Assembly: GCA_006937955.1 (NCBI GenBank) | Contig: SSNP01000091.1 | Location: 1,954,250-2,018,249, forward strand | Reading direction: 5' to 3' | DNA length: 64,000 nt | Source: Pachypanchax playfairii | Lineage: Eukaryota > Chordata > Actinopteri > Cyprinodontiformes > Aplocheilidae | In this document: piece by piece, positions 10,421 to 23,100 of the stretch | Layout of the letters: each line of letters begins with the position of its first letter | How positions within the stretch are numbered: position 1 is the first letter of the stretch | The notes under the pieces: generated by a model | Seen by the model: only the letters and a program-made list of their open reading frames with translations | The model's database searches: none | What the model was told of the DNA's origin: nothing | Made by a program: the position numbers and the translations under genes

Positions 10421-11165
10421 GGGCGGTGTAGTCTAGCGGAGGGGCCATTGCCCTTCATTTGAAAGATGGCGGTTCGATCCCCGGTACCGGCAAGCTACGC
10501 CAAAGTATCCTCGGGCAAGATACTGAACCTGCCGCTGCCTCGGGGAGGCCGTAGTCTGTCGGGAAGGAAGTCATCCTCCAATCGGGAAACCGGAGATTGA
10601 TCCCGTGTCCCGGCAAGAGGCTACGTGTCGAAGTATCCTCGGGCAAGATACTGAACCTGCCGCTGCCTCAGGGAGGCCGTAGTCTGTCAGGAAGGAAGTC
10701 ATCCTCCAATCGGGAAACCAGAGATTGATCCCGTGTCCCGGCAAGAGGCTACGTGTCGAAGTATCCTCGGGCAAGATACTGAACCTGCCGCTGCCTCGGG
10801 GAGGCCGTAGTCTGTCAGGAAGGAAGTCATCCTCCAATCGGGAAACCAGAGATTGATCCCGTGTCCCGGCAAGAGGCTACGTGTCGAAGTATCCTCAGGC
10901 AAGATACTGAACCCGCCGTTGCCTCGGGGCGGCCGTAGTCTGTCAGGAAGGAGGTCATCCTCCAATCGGGAAACCGGAGCTTGATCCCGTGTCCCGGGAA
11001 GAATCCTTGGGCAAGATACTGAACCCCGAAACTGCCCCGCGGGCGATGTTCAATATGGCTGCCCTCTGCTCTTCACCTCACGGTGAGGATGGGTCAAATG
11101 CAGAGACAAATATCCCCACGAGGGTTTAATATAGGAAATAAAATGAAATAAAAAAATTAAAAATC
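10421..11165 (+). repeat. tRNA-derived SINE with an internally amplified 128-bp unit
   Basis: The head 10421-10491 is tRNA-like: A box TAGTCTAGCGG near 10430-10440 and B box GGTTCGATCC at 10471-10480. The body phrase GTATCCTCGGGCAAGATACT recurs at 10505, 10633, 10761 and 10889, exactly 128 bp apart, with small differences. A shortened fifth start lies near 11001. The tail 'gggtcaaatgcagagacaaa', common in teleost SINEs, ends in an A-rich run near 11138-11165. The tandem expansion within the SINE body makes this copy much longer than usual. It is not a protein gene. Confidence 0.75.
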
Positions 11166-11517
11166 ATATTTAGTGTTCCTGTCCTGGGAGAATTTATTTG
11201 ATAGGTAAAATGTATTTATGGAAAAATATCGAAACAAAAATAAACAATAAATCTGTTTATTTAAGTCAAGACTGTAGAACAGCACATGTAGCACAGAAGG
11301 AATCCGTAGCACATCTCAACAGGTAACATATTTCTGCAGAACACCGCCATCACTGAACCTTTGTTTGGAGTACAGATAAATGAAGAAACAAGGAACACGT
11401 GAGTTGACTGCTAAAGTCAACAAGCAAATGTTTTTGGAGTCCATCGGACCAAGCTATGAGGGACCAGTGGATTAAATTAATTTTAATGATGCTGTTCCTG
11501 CAACCCCAGCCCCCCCC

Positions 11518-11795
11518 CCCTTGACGTATAAGGCCTTGAACGACCAAGCTCCAGCTTATATTAAAGATCTTATTGTTCCATATGCTCCTAACAGAACACT
11601 TCGCTCTCAGACTGCAGGTCTGCTTGTAGTTCCTAGAGTTTCTAAAAGTAGAATGGGAGGAAGAGCTTTTAGTTATCAGGCTCCTCTCCTGTGGAACCAG
11701 CTTCCACTTTTTATCCGTGAGGCAGACACCTTGTGTAGTTTTAAGAATAGACTTAAAACTTTCCTTTTTACACAATCCTATAGTCAGGGTTAGTT
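11518..11795 (+). pseudogene. C-terminal end of a fish LINE ORF2
   Basis: A frame of about 90 codons ends at TAG near 11793. It contains TYKALNDQAPAYIKDLI, RSQTAGLLVVPRVSKSRMGG, ALLWNQLPL-like (QAPLLWNQLPLFIREAD) and FKNRLKTFLF. This is the characteristic C terminus of L2-type fish LINE polyproteins downstream of the RT. It is 5'-truncated with no RT or endonuclease. A C-tract just precedes it. Confidence 0.7.
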
Positions 11796-12258
11796 TGGGT
11801 TCTCCTGATCCATCCCTTTAGTTATGCTGCTATAGGTTTAGACTGCTGGAGGACATACTGTCCACATGTCTTCACTCTGCTGTCTCTGTATTGATTGTTA
11901 CTGCTGCTATTAACTGTTTCTCTGTTTATCTTTCTATAGACATGACGACTGGCCCTTTTCTTCCTGCCTCCAGTCAACACGCACCAGATTTACATTATTA
12001 CAATGACCTTCAGCCGAAATATCACAAGTATTCTCACCAGAACATAATATGTTTAGAAAATAGAGTCAGAAAATGAGTTTTTTCTATTTTTTGTTCACTT
12101 GATTTTTTACGGCCTGTACAACTATTACAGAGTGTGGGTAACCACGGTAACAGGTTATGACTCAATTAACAACAATTTTAGATCTGTTTACTGTGGTGTT
12201 ATATTTATTTTTTGTTTGTGTGTAACACAAACATTTATTTGATGATTTTGTTCCACTT
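11796..12258. other. Non-coding, possible LINE 3' tail then AT-rich DNA
   Basis: The first ~150 bases may be the 3' UTR of the truncated LINE. The rest is AT-rich with no identifiable feature. Confidence 0.4.
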
Positions 12259-13370
12259 AAAGGGACTCTAATTAAGTTTAACAACAAATAAATATATAAA
12301 ACTGTACAATTTCTTCCTCATACATTCTCCAACAATGTCCTGGTCACTAGAAAGAGCCCAGGTATTTTCACTGTAGTTGTCTCTATATGCATGTAAAATA
12401 ATTTTATTAGTTATTAATCGAGCTTGTTCGGGTCAAACACACACCGTACTTTCCAGAGGCACTTGAATGCATCATGAAGTCATGTGCGTCCACGCTCAGG
12501 TGTAGCGTTTGCTATCGCTAGCTAAAAGCTGCAGAGAGAGTAGCGTTTGAAGCATGGACTCTACCGAGAACAAGATGCACTCTCCAGCCCAGAACCAAAC
12601 CAAGAGTTTTTTCCAGCATGACAAAAAGGGAGAAACTTGAGTCGGATCAACGGAGGTAAAGATCGGTTCGGTTGAGAAGTGGAAAACGCTGAGAGAATCT
12701 CGGTATAAGAAAAGACCTGCAGTCGGAGTCATTTTTACTTGAAAGGTAAGAAATTATGACTAAATACGTGGAGAAAAGAGTTGTGTCAAGTTCTGTGAGC
12801 GACTGTACTGAGTGTGTCATCTTCTCAGGAAGAAGATCTTTGGTTGGAACGCTGGAACACCTGCTCGTTAAGCTGCTCGTTAAGATGCTCGTTAAGCTGC
12901 TCGTTAAGCTGGGTGTGCGGAGAAGCAGACACTTATTCGAAGCTGCTGTGCTCCTTGTTAGATTACACACGATGTCTCCTCGGACTCTCCCGAGCTCTGT
13001 GAAACCCGGACTCATCTGAACCTGTCTCTCTACCTGCTCATTGCAGCTTTAAAGCTGCTCTAAGCAGTTTAACAATTTTTGTGCTCACGATTGCCCCGTC
13101 AGGCCAAACAACAGCAGCCTTAACTGTAAGTTCGTGCATGATGCGTGCGCATGCTGTATGTGCACGTAGCTGAGTCTCTGGAAAGTACGGTGTGTGTTTG
13201 ACCCAAACAAGCTCGATTAACAACTAATAAAATGATTTTACATGCATATAGAGACAACTAGTAAAAATACCTGGGCTCTTTCTAGTGACCAGGACATTGT
13301 TGGAGCACGTATGAGGAAGAAATGGTACAGTTCTATATATTTATTGTTAAACTTGCTCAGAGTCCCTTTA
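12259..13370. mobile_element. Non-autonomous DNA transposon with ~210-bp terminal inverted repeats
   Basis: The left arm, about 12259-12465, matches the reverse complement of about 13165-13370 along its length. Shared words include AAAGGGACTC, 'caacaatgtcctggtcac', 'agaaagagcccaggtatt', 'tctctatatgcatgtaaaat' and 'caaacacacaccgtactttc'. Total length is about 1.1 kb. The interior keeps an ATG (12554) and broken short frames that may derive from a transposase first exon. It also has a 12-bp repeat (12861-12908). The superfamily is not certain. Target duplication was not clear. Confidence 0.75.
12861..12908. repeat. 12-bp tandem repeat, 4 copies
   Basis: CTGCTCGTTAAG is repeated four times in register; the third copy starts ATG instead of CTG. 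It lies within the 1.1-kb inverted-repeat element. Confidence 0.95.
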
Positions 13371-14185
13371 GGACGCTGGTCCAGCCATGAGAAACATCAT
13401 GTTGAGCTCTGCTGGAGGCTTAGAGGCAGCTCTTCACCTGTACCTGAGTTTTATCATCAGAAGACTCGAGCTGCTCTTACAGCACACACACCTATTCTTA
13501 TCTCTGAGAGCATTTTGCCACCTGCTGACAGTTAGTGGAAATCACAGGGTTAATCACATGGACAACATGCAGCTTGGTCCAGCAGAGACACCCGAGCTCT
13601 ACACGGATAAAATATCTCACAAAATTACAAAAACATGGACAAGGAGCTTTTCATATGAAAATTGTGTTTAAAAATAGCTGATGTTTGAAAAGAGGAGAAA
13701 GAATTTCAAATCTGGGTAATTGAAAATAAAATAATAATGTATGGAATATTTAAAAAGCCCTGATTTGTGCTTAAAGAGCTGAATTAAGAGTCGTATTAAT
13801 GTAAGTTCACTTCAGGCTATCGGAGGTTCATCCTTTGATATTATCCTAGTCATTAATATTGTAGTACAGCTGAAGTCTTCATCACCAGCTCCACCACTGT
13901 ACCGTGAAATCGCTACCTTTTCATCAAGGACAGCAATTTCTTAAAGAAAAGTTGTAGATATTATCAAACCAAACTGACAGCGTGTGATTCTGTCACGGCT
14001 CCGTCTCCAGACTGAGGACAAAGCTGCCGTGTGCATACAAGAGGGTTAATTATAAAGATCCACAAGTCAATCAGAGAACATTTACATACTGGAGAGCTGC
14101 TTCAATTCACAAGGTTCTACTGACGGAACATCAAAGGTATTTAAACTGCAGGCATGAAGAGCATGGAAAGAGTTCCTAAAGGGAG
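13371..14185. other. Non-coding stretch before the large satellite, no gene seen
   Basis: Short domain-free frames only. The ATG at 14154 and the bases just before the satellite lead into a repeat-derived frame, not a recognisable protein. Confidence 0.45.
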
Positions 14186-17100
14186 ACGCTGCAGGAGGAG
14201 AAGCAGGAGGAGGAGAGGCAGCAGGAGGAAGAGAGGCTGCAGGAGGAGGAGAGGCAGCAGGAGGAAGAGAGGCTGCAGGAGGAGGAGAGGCAGCAGGAGG
14301 AGGACAGGCTGCAGGAGGAGGAGAGGCAGCAGGAGGAGAAGCAGGAGAAGGACAGGCATCAGGAGGAGAAGCAGGAGGAGGACAGGCAGCAGGAGGAGTA
14401 GAGGCTGCAGGAGGAGGAGAGGCAGCAGGAGGAGGACAGGCAGCAGGAGGAGGAGAGGCTGCAGGAGGAGGAGAGGCAGCAGGAGGAGGAGAGGCAGCAG
14501 GAGGAGGACAGGCTGCAGGAGGAGGACAGGCTGCAGGAGGAGGACAGGCAGCAGGAGGAGAAGCAGGGGGAGGACAGGCAGCAGGAGGAGAAGAGGCAGC
14601 AGGAGGAGGAGAGGCAGCAGGAGGAGGAGAGGCAGCAGGAGGAGGAGAGGCAGCAGGAGGAGGAGAGGCAGCAGGAGGAGGAGAGGCAGCAGGAGGAGGA
14701 GAGGCAGCAGGAGGAGGACAGGCAGCAGGAGGAGGAGAGGCTGCAGGAGGAGGACAGGCAGCAGGAGGAGGAGAGGCTGCAGGAGGAGGAGAGGCAGCAG
14801 GAGGAGGAGAGGCAGCAGGAGGAGAAGAGGCAGCAGGAGGAGGAGAGGCTGCAGGAGGAGGAGAGGCAGCAGGAGGAGGACAGGCAGCAGGAGGAGGAGA
14901 GGCTGCAGGAGGAGGACAGGCTGCAGGAGGAGGAGAGGCAGCAGGAGGAGGACAGGCTGCAGGAGGAGGACAGGCAGCAGGAGGAGAAGCAGGGGAGGAC
15001 AGGCAGCAGGAGGAGAAGAGGCAGCAGGAGGAAGAGAGGCAGCAGGAGGAGAAGCAGGGGGAGGACAGGCAGCAGGAGGAGAAGAGGCAGCAGGAGCAGG
15101 AGAGGCAGCAGGAGGAGGAGAGGCAGCAGGAGGAAGACAGGCTGCAGGAGGAGGAGAGGCAGCAGGAGGAGAAGCAGGAGGAGGACAGGCAGCAGGAGGA
15201 GAAGAGGCAGCAGGAGGAAGAGAGGCAGCAGGAGGAGGAGAGGCTGCAGGAGGAGGACAGGCAGCAGGAGGAGGAGAGGCTGCAGGAGGAGGACAGGCAG
15301 CAGGAGGAGGAGAGGCAGCAGGAGGAGGAGAGGCAGCAGGAGGAGGAGAGGCTGCAGGAGGAGGAGAGGCTGCAGGAGGAGGACAGGCTGCAGGAGGAGG
15401 ACAGGCAGCAGGAGGAGGAGAGGCTGCAGGAGGAGAAGCAGGAAGAGGACAGGCAGCAGGAGGAGAAGCAGGGGAGGACAGGCAGCAGGAGGAGAAGAGG
15501 CAGCAGGAGGAGGAGAGGCAGAAGGAGGAGGACAGGCAGCAGGAGGAGGACAGGCAGCAGGAGGAGGAGAGGCAGCAGGAGGAGGACAGGCAGCAGGAGG
15601 AGAAGCAGGAGGAGGACAGGCAGCAGGAGGAGAAGAGGCAGCAGGAGGAGGAGAGGCTGCAGGAGGAGGAGAGGCAGCAGGAGGAGGAGAGGCTGCAGGA
15701 GGAGGAGAGGCAGCAGGAGGAGGACAGGCAGCAGGAGGAGGAGAGCAGGAGGAGGAGAGGCAGCAGGAGGAGGACAGGCAGCAGGAGGAGAAGCAGGGGG
15801 AGGACAGGCAGCAGGAGGAGAAGAGGCAGCAGGAGGAAGAGAGGCTGCAGGAGGAGGAGAGGCTGCAGGAGGAGGACAGGCAGCAGGAGGAGGAGAGGCT
15901 GCAGGAGGAGGACAGGCTGCAGGAGGAGGAGAGGCTGCAGGAGGAGGACAGGCAGCAGGAGGAGGAGAGGCTGCAGGAGGAGGACAGGCTGCAGGAGGAG
16001 GACAGGCAGCAGGAGGAGGAGAGGCTGCAGGAGGAGGAGAGGTAGCAGGAGGAGGAGAGGCTGCAGGAGGAGGAGAGGCAGCAGGAGGAGGACAGGCTGC
16101 AGGAGGAGGACAGGCAGCAGGAGGAGAAGCAGGGGGAGGACAGGCAGCAGGAGGAGAAGAGGCAGCAGGAGGAAGAGAGGCAGCAGGAGGAGAAGAGGCA
16201 GCAGGAGGAAGAGAGGCTGCAGGAGGAGGAGAGGCAGCAGGAGGAGGAGAGGCAGCAGGAGGAGAAGAGGCAGCAGGAGGACGACAGGCAGCAGGAGGAG
16301 GAGAGGCAGCAGGAGGAGGACAGGCAGCAGGAGGAGGAGAGGCAGCAGGAGGAGGACAGGCAGCAGGAGGAGGAGAGGCAGCAGGAGGGGGAAGAGGAGG
16401 AGGAGGAGGAGCAGGAGGAGCAGCAGGAGGAGGACAGGCAGCAGGAGGAGTAGAGGCTGCAGGAGGAGGACAGGCAGCAGGAGGAGGAGAGGCTGCAGGA
16501 GGAGGAGAGGCAGCAGGAGGAGGACAGGCTGCAGGAGGAGGAGCAGGAAGAGGACAGGCAGCAGGAGGAGAAGCAGGAGAGGACAGGCAGCAGGAGGAGA
16601 AGAGGCAGCAGGAGGAGGAGAGGCAGCAGGAGGAGAAGAGGCAGCAGGAGGAGGAGAGGCTGCAGGAGGAGGACAGGCTGCAGGAGGAGGAGAGGCAGCA
16701 GGAGGAGGACAGGCAGCAGGAGGAGGACAGGCAGCAGGAGGAGAAGCAGGAAGAGGACAGGCAGCAGGAGGAGAAGCAGGGGAGGACAGGCAGCAGGAGG
16801 AGAAGAGGCAGCAGGAGGAAGAGAGGCTGCAGGAGGACGACAGGCAGCAGGAGGAGGAGAGGCAGCAGGAGGAGGAGAGGCAGCAGGAGGACGACAGGCA
16901 GCAGGAGGAGGAGAGGCAGCAGGAGGAGGAGAGGCAGCAGGAGGAGGAGAGGCTGCAGGAGGAGGAGAGGCAGCAGGAGGAGGACAGGCTGCAGGAGGAG
17001 GACAGGCAGCAGGAGGAGGAGCAGGAGGAGGAGAAGAAGGAGGAGGAGGAGAGGCAGCAGGAGGAGGAGAGGCAGCAGGAGGAGGAGAGGCAGCAGGAGG

Positions 17101-20100
17101 AGGAGAGGCTGCAGGAGGAGGAGAGGCAGCAGGAGGAGGAGAGGCAGCAGGAGGAGGAGAGGCAGCAGGAGGAGAAGAGGCAGCAGGAGGACGACAGGCA
17201 GCAGGAGGAGGAGAGGCAGCAGGAGGAGGACAGGCAGCAGGAGGAGGACAGGCAGCAGGAGGAGAAGCAGGGGGAGGACAGGCAGCAGGAGGAGAAGAGG
17301 CAGCAGGAGGAAGAGAGGCAGCAGGAGGAGGAGAGGCAGCAGGAGGAGGACAGGCAGCAGGAGGAGGAGAGGCTGCAGGAGGAGGAGAGGCAGCAGGAGG
17401 AGGAGAGGCAGCAGGAGGAGGACAGGCAGCAGGAGGAGGACAGGCTGCAGGAGGAGAAGCAGGAAGAGGACAGGCAGCAGGAGGAGAAGCAGGGGAGGAC
17501 AGGCAGCAGGAGGAGGAGAGGCAGCAGGAGGAGGAGAGGCTGCAGGAGGAGAAGAGGCAGCAGGAGGAAGAGAGGCTGCAGGAGGAGGAGAGGCAGCAGG
17601 AGGAGGACAGGCAGCAGGAGGAGGACAGGCAGCAGGAGGAGAAGCAGGGGGAGGACAGGCAGCAGGAGGAGAAGAGGCAGCAGGAGGAAGAGAGGCAGCA
17701 GGAGGAGGACAGGCAGCAGGAGGAGGAGAGGCTGCAGGAGGAGGAGAGGCAGCAGGAGGAGGACAGGCTGCAGGAGGAGGAGAGGCAGCAGGAGGAGGAG
17801 AGGCTGCAGGAGGAGAAGAGGCAGCAGGAGGAAGAGAGGCTGCAGGAGGAGGAGAGGCAGCAGGAGGAGGACAGGCAGCAGGAGGAGGACAGGCTGCAGG
17901 AGGAGGAGAGGCAGCAGGAGGAGGACAGGCAGCAGGAGGAGGACAGGCTGCAGGAGGAGAAGCAGGAAGAGGACAGGCAGCAGGAGGAGGAGAGGCTGCA
18001 GGAGGAGGAGAGGCTGCAGGAGGAGCAGAGGCAGCAGGAGGAGGAGAGGACGCAGGAGGAGGAGAGGCAGCAGGAGGAGGAGAGGCAGGAGGAGGAGGAG
18101 AGGGAGGAGGAGGAGAAGAGGCAGGAGGAGGAGGACAGGCAGCAGGAGGAGAAGCAGGAGGAGGACAGGCTGCAGGAGGAGAAGCAGGAAGAGGACAGGC
18201 AGCAGGAGGAGAAGCGGGGGAGGACAGGCAACAGGAGGAGAAGAGGCAGCAGGAGGAAGAGAGGCTGCAGGAGGAGGAGAGGCAGCAGGAGGAGAAGAGG
18301 CAGCAGGAGGAGGACAGGCAGCAGGAGGAGAAGCAGGGGGAGGACAGGCAGCAGGAGGAGAAGAGGCAGCAGGAGGAGGACAGGCAGCAGGAGGAGGACA
18401 GGCAGCAGGAGGAGGAGAGGCAGCAGGAGGAGGAGAGGCTGCAGGAGGAGAAGAGGCAGCAGGAGGAAGAGAGGCTGCAGGAGGAGGACAGGCAGCAGGA
18501 GGAGGAGAGGCTGCAGGAGGAGGACAGGCTGCAGGAGGAGGACAGGCAGCAGGAGGAGGAGAGGCAGCGGGAGGAGGAGAGGCAGCAGGAGGAAGAGAGG
18601 CAGCAGGAGGAGGAGAGGCAGCAGGAGGAAGAGAGGCAGCAGGAGGAGAAGCAGGAGGAGGAGAGGCAGCAGGAGGAGGACAGGCAGCAGGAGGAGGAGA
18701 GGCAGCAGGAGGAGGAGAGGCAGCAGGAGGAGGAGAGGCTGCAGGAGGAGGAGAGGCAGCAGGAGGAGGAGAGGCTGCAGGAGGAGGAGAGGTAGCAGGA
18801 GGAGGAGAGGCAGCAGGAGGAGGAGAGGCAGCAGGAGGAGGAGAGGCAGCAGGAGGAAGAGAGGCAGCAGGAGGAGAAGCAGGGGGAGGACAGGCAGCAG
18901 GAGGAGAAGAGGCAGCAGGAGGAAGAGAGGCAGCAGGAGGAGAAGAGGCAGCAGGAGGAGGACAGGCAGCAGGAGGAGGAGAGGCTGCAGGAGGAGGAGA
19001 GGCAGCAGGAGGAGGACAGGCTGCAGGAGGAGGACAGGCAGCAGGAGGAGAGGCAGGGGGAGGACAGGCAGCAGGAGGAGAAGAGGCAGCAGGAGGAAGA
19101 GAGGCAGCAGGAGGAGAAGAGGCAGCAGGAGGAAGAGAGGCTGCAGGAGGAGGAGAGGCAGCAGGAGGAGGACAGGCAGCAGGAGGAGGAGAGGCTGCAG
19201 GAGGAGGAGAGGCAGCAGGAGGAGGACAGGCAGCAGGAGGAGGAGAGGCTGCAGGAGGAGGAGAGGCAGCAGGAGGAGGACAGGCAGCAGGAGGAGGAGA
19301 GGCTGCAGGAGGAGGAGAGGCAGCAGGAGGAGGACAGGCTGCAGGAGGAGGACAGGCAGCAGGAGGAGAAGCAGGGGGAGGACAGGCAGCAGGAGGAGGA
19401 GAGGCTGCAGGAGGAGGACAGGCAGCAGGAGGAAGAGAGGCAGCAGGAGGAGGAGAGGCAGCAGGACGAAGAGAGGCTGCAGGAGGAGGACAGGCTGCAG
19501 GAGGAGGAGAGGCAGCAGGTGGAGGAGAGGCTGCAGGAGGAGGATAGGCAGCAGGAGGAGGAGAGGCAGCAGGAGGAGGAGAGGCAGCAGGAGGAGGAGA
19601 GGCTGCAGGAGGAGGAGAGGCAGCAGGAGGAGGACAGGCAGCAGGAGGAGGACAGGCTGCAGGAGGAGAAGCAGGAAGAGGACAGGCAGCAGGAGGAGAA
19701 GCAGGGGAGGACAGGCAGCAGGAGGAGAAGAGGCAGCAGGAGGAAGAGAGGCTGCAGGAGGAGGAGAGGCTGCAGGAGGAGGACAGGCAGCAGGAGGAGG
19801 AGAGGCAGCAGGAGGAGGAGAGGCAGCAGGAGGAGGAGAGGCTGCAGGAGGAGGAGAGGCAGCAGGAGGAGGAGAGGCAGCAGGAGGAGAAGCAGGAGGA
19901 GGAGAGGCAGCAGGAGGAGGACAGGCAGCAGGAGGAGGACGGAGGAGGACAGGCAGCAGGAGGAGGAGAGGCAGCAGGAGGAGGACAGGCAGCAGGAGGA
20001 GGAGAGGCTGCAGGAGGAGGAGAGGCAGCAGGAGGAGGACCAGGAGGACAGGCAGCAGAGAGGCTGCAGGAGGAGGAGAGGTTGCAGGAGGAGGAGAGGC

Positions 20101-23100
20101 AGGAGGAGGAGAGGCTGCAGGAGGAGGAGAGGCAGCAGGAGGAGGACAGGCAGCAGGAGGAGGAGAGGCAGCAGGAGGAGGAGAGGCAGCAGGAGGAGGA
20201 CGCAGGAGGAGGACAGGCAGCAGGAGGAGGAGAGGCTGCAGGAGGAGGACAGGCAGCAGGAGGAGGATAGGCAGCAGGAGGAGGAGAGGCAGCAGGAGGA
20301 GGGGAGGAGAAGCAGGAAGGAGGAGGAGAGGCAGCAGGAGGGCTGCAGGAGGAGGAGAGGCAGCAGGAGGAGGACAGGAGGAGGACAGGCAGCAGGAGGG
20401 AGGCAGCAGGAGGAGAAGCAGGAGAAGGACAGGCATCAGGAGGAGAAGCAGGAGGAGGACAGGCAGCAGGAGGAGGAGAGGCAGCAGGAGGAGGAGAGGC
20501 AGCAGGAGGAGCTGCAGGAGGAGGACAGGCAGCAGGAGGAGGAGAGGCAGCAGGAGGAGGACAGGCAGCAGGAGGAGGAGAGGCAGCAGGAGGAGGAGAG
20601 GCGGCAGGAGGAGGAGAGGCAGCAGGAGGAGGACAGGGTGCAGGAGGAGGAGAGGCAGCAGGAGGAGGAGAGGCAGCAGGAGGAGGAGAGGCAGCAGGAG
20701 GAGGACAGGCAGCAGGAGGAGAAGCAGGAGGAGGACAGGCTGCAGGAGGAGAAGCAGGAAGAGGACAGGCAGCAGGAGGAGAAGCAGGGGAGGACAGGCA
20801 GCAGGAGGAGAAGAGGCAGCAGGAGGAAGAGAGGCAGCAGGAGGAGAAGCAGGGGGAGGACAGGCAGCAGGAGGAGAAGAGGGAGCAGGAGGAGGAGAGG
20901 CAGCAGGAGGAGAAGAGGCAGCAGGAGGAGGAGAGGCAGCAGGAGGAGGAGAGGCAGCAGGAGGAGGAGAGGCTGCAGGAGGAGGACAGGCTGCAGGAGG
21001 AGAAGCAGGGGGAGGACAGGCAGCAGGAGGAGAAGAGGCAGCAGGAGGAGGACAGGCAGCAGGAGGAGGAGAGGCGGCAGGAGGAGGAGAGGCTGCAGGA
21101 GGAGGAGAGGCTGCAGGAGGAGGAGAGGCAGCAGGAGGAGGAGAGGCTGGAGGAGGAGGAGAGGTAGCAGGAGGAGGAGAGGGAGCAGGAGGAGGACAGG
21201 CAGCAGGAGGAGGACAGGCAGCAGGAGGAGAAGCAGGAGAAGGACAGGCATCAGGAGGAGAAGCAGGAGGAGGACAGGCAGCAGGAGGAGTAGAGGCTGC
21301 AGGAGGAGGACAGGCAGCAGGAGGAGGAGAGGCAGCAGGAGGAGGAGAGGCTGCAGGAGGAGGACAGGCTGCAGGAGGAGGAGAGGCAGCAGGAGGAGGA
21401 GAGGCTGCAGGAGGAGAAGAGGCAGCAGGAGGAAGAGAGGCTGCAGGAGGAGGAGAGGCAGCAGGAGGAGGAAAGGCAGCAGGAGGAGGAGAGGCAGCAG
21501 GAGGAGGAGAAGCAGCAGGAGGAGGACAGGCAGCAGGAGGAGGAGAGGCAGCAGGCGGAGGAGAGGCTGCAGGAGGAGGACAGGCAGCAGGAGGAGGAGA
21601 GGCTGCAGGAGGAGGACAGGCTGCAGGAGGAGGAGAGGCAGCAGGAGGAGGAGAGGCTGCAGGAGGAGGAGAGGCTGCAGGAGGAGAAGAGGCAGCAGGA
21701 GGAAGAGAGGCTGCAGGAGGAGGAGAGGCAGCCGGAGGAGGAGAGGCAGCAGGAGGAGGAGAGGCAGCAGGAGGAGGAGGGGCAGCAGGAGGAGGACAGG
21801 CAGCAGGAGGAGAAGCAGGAGGAGGACAGGCTGGAGGAGGAGAAGCAGGAGGAGGAGAGGCAGCAGGAGGAAGAGAGGCTGCAGGAGGAGGAGAGGCAGC
21901 AGGAGGAGGAGAGGCTGCAGGAGGAGGAGAGGCAGCAGGAGGAGGAGAGGCTGCAGGAGGAGAAGAGGCAGCAGGAGGAAGAGAGGCTGCAGGAGGAGGA
22001 GAGGGAGCAGGAGGAGGAGGGGCAGCAGGAGGAGGAGAGGCAGAAGGAGGAGGAGAGGCTGCAGGAGGAGAAGCAGGAGGAGGACAGGCAGCAGGAGGAG
22101 AAGCAGGAGGAGGAGAGGGAGCAGGAGGAGGACAGGCAGCAGGAGGAGAAGCAGGAGAAGGACAGGCATCAGGAGGAGAAGCAGGAGGAGGACAGGCAGC
22201 AGGAGGAGTAGAGGCTGCAGGAGGAGGACAGGCAGCAGGAGGACGAGAGGCAGCAGGAGGAGGAGAGGCTGCAGGAGGAGGACAGGCTGCAGGAGGAGGA
22301 GAGGCAGCAGGAGGAGGAGAGGCTGCAGGAGGAGAAGAGGCAGCAGGAGGAGGACAGGCAGAAGGAGGAGGACAGGCAGCAGGAGGAGAAGCAGGGGAGG
22401 ACAGGCAGCAGGAGGAGAAGAGGCAGCAGGAGGAGGAGAGGCAGCAGGAGGACGAGAGGCAGCAGGAGGAGGAGAGGCAGCAGGAGGAGGAGAGGCAGCA
22501 GGAGGAGGACAGGCAGCAGGAGGAGGACAGGCAGCAGGAGGAGAAGCAGGGGAGGACAGGCAGCAGGAGGAGAAGCAGGGGAGGACAGGCAGCAGGAGGA
22601 GGAGAGGCAGCAGGAGGAGGAGAGGCTGCAGGAGGAGGACAGGCTGCAGGAGGAGGAGAGGCAGCAGGAGGAGGAGAGGCTGCAGGAGGAGGAGAGGCAG
22701 CAGGAGGAAGAGAGGCTGCAGGAGGAGGAGAGGAGGGAGGAGGAGGAGAGGAAGCAGGAGGAGGAGAGGCAGCAGGAGGAGGAAAGGCTGCAGGAGGAGG
22801 AGAGGCAGCAGGAGGAGGAGAGGCTGCAGGAGGAGGACAGGCTGCAGGAGGAGGAGAGGCAGCAGGAGGAGGAGGAGAAGCAGCAGGAGGAGGAGAAGCA
22901 GCAGGAGGAGGACAGGCAGCAGGAGGAGAAGCAGGAGAAGGAAGGCACAGGAGGAGCAGCAGGAGGAGAAGCAGGGGAGGACAGGCAGCAGGAGGAGAAG
23001 AGGCAGCAGGAGGAGGAGAGGCTGCAGGAGGAGGAGAGGCTGCAGGAGGAGGACAGGCAGCAGGAGGAGGAGAGGCTGCAGGAGGAGGACAGGCTGCAGG

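Noticed and set aside
10421..10491. Functional tRNA gene
   Set aside because: Same reasoning: it is the head of a SINE, with weak stem pairing.
14154..19547. Plus-strand 1,797-codon frame starting at ATG 14154 as an Arg/Gly-rich protein gene
   Set aside because: The frame is made of an 18-bp repeat without stops, changes amino-acid text at every small indel (Arg/Gly to Ala/Gly to Glu/Gln), and has no recognisable non-repeat domain.
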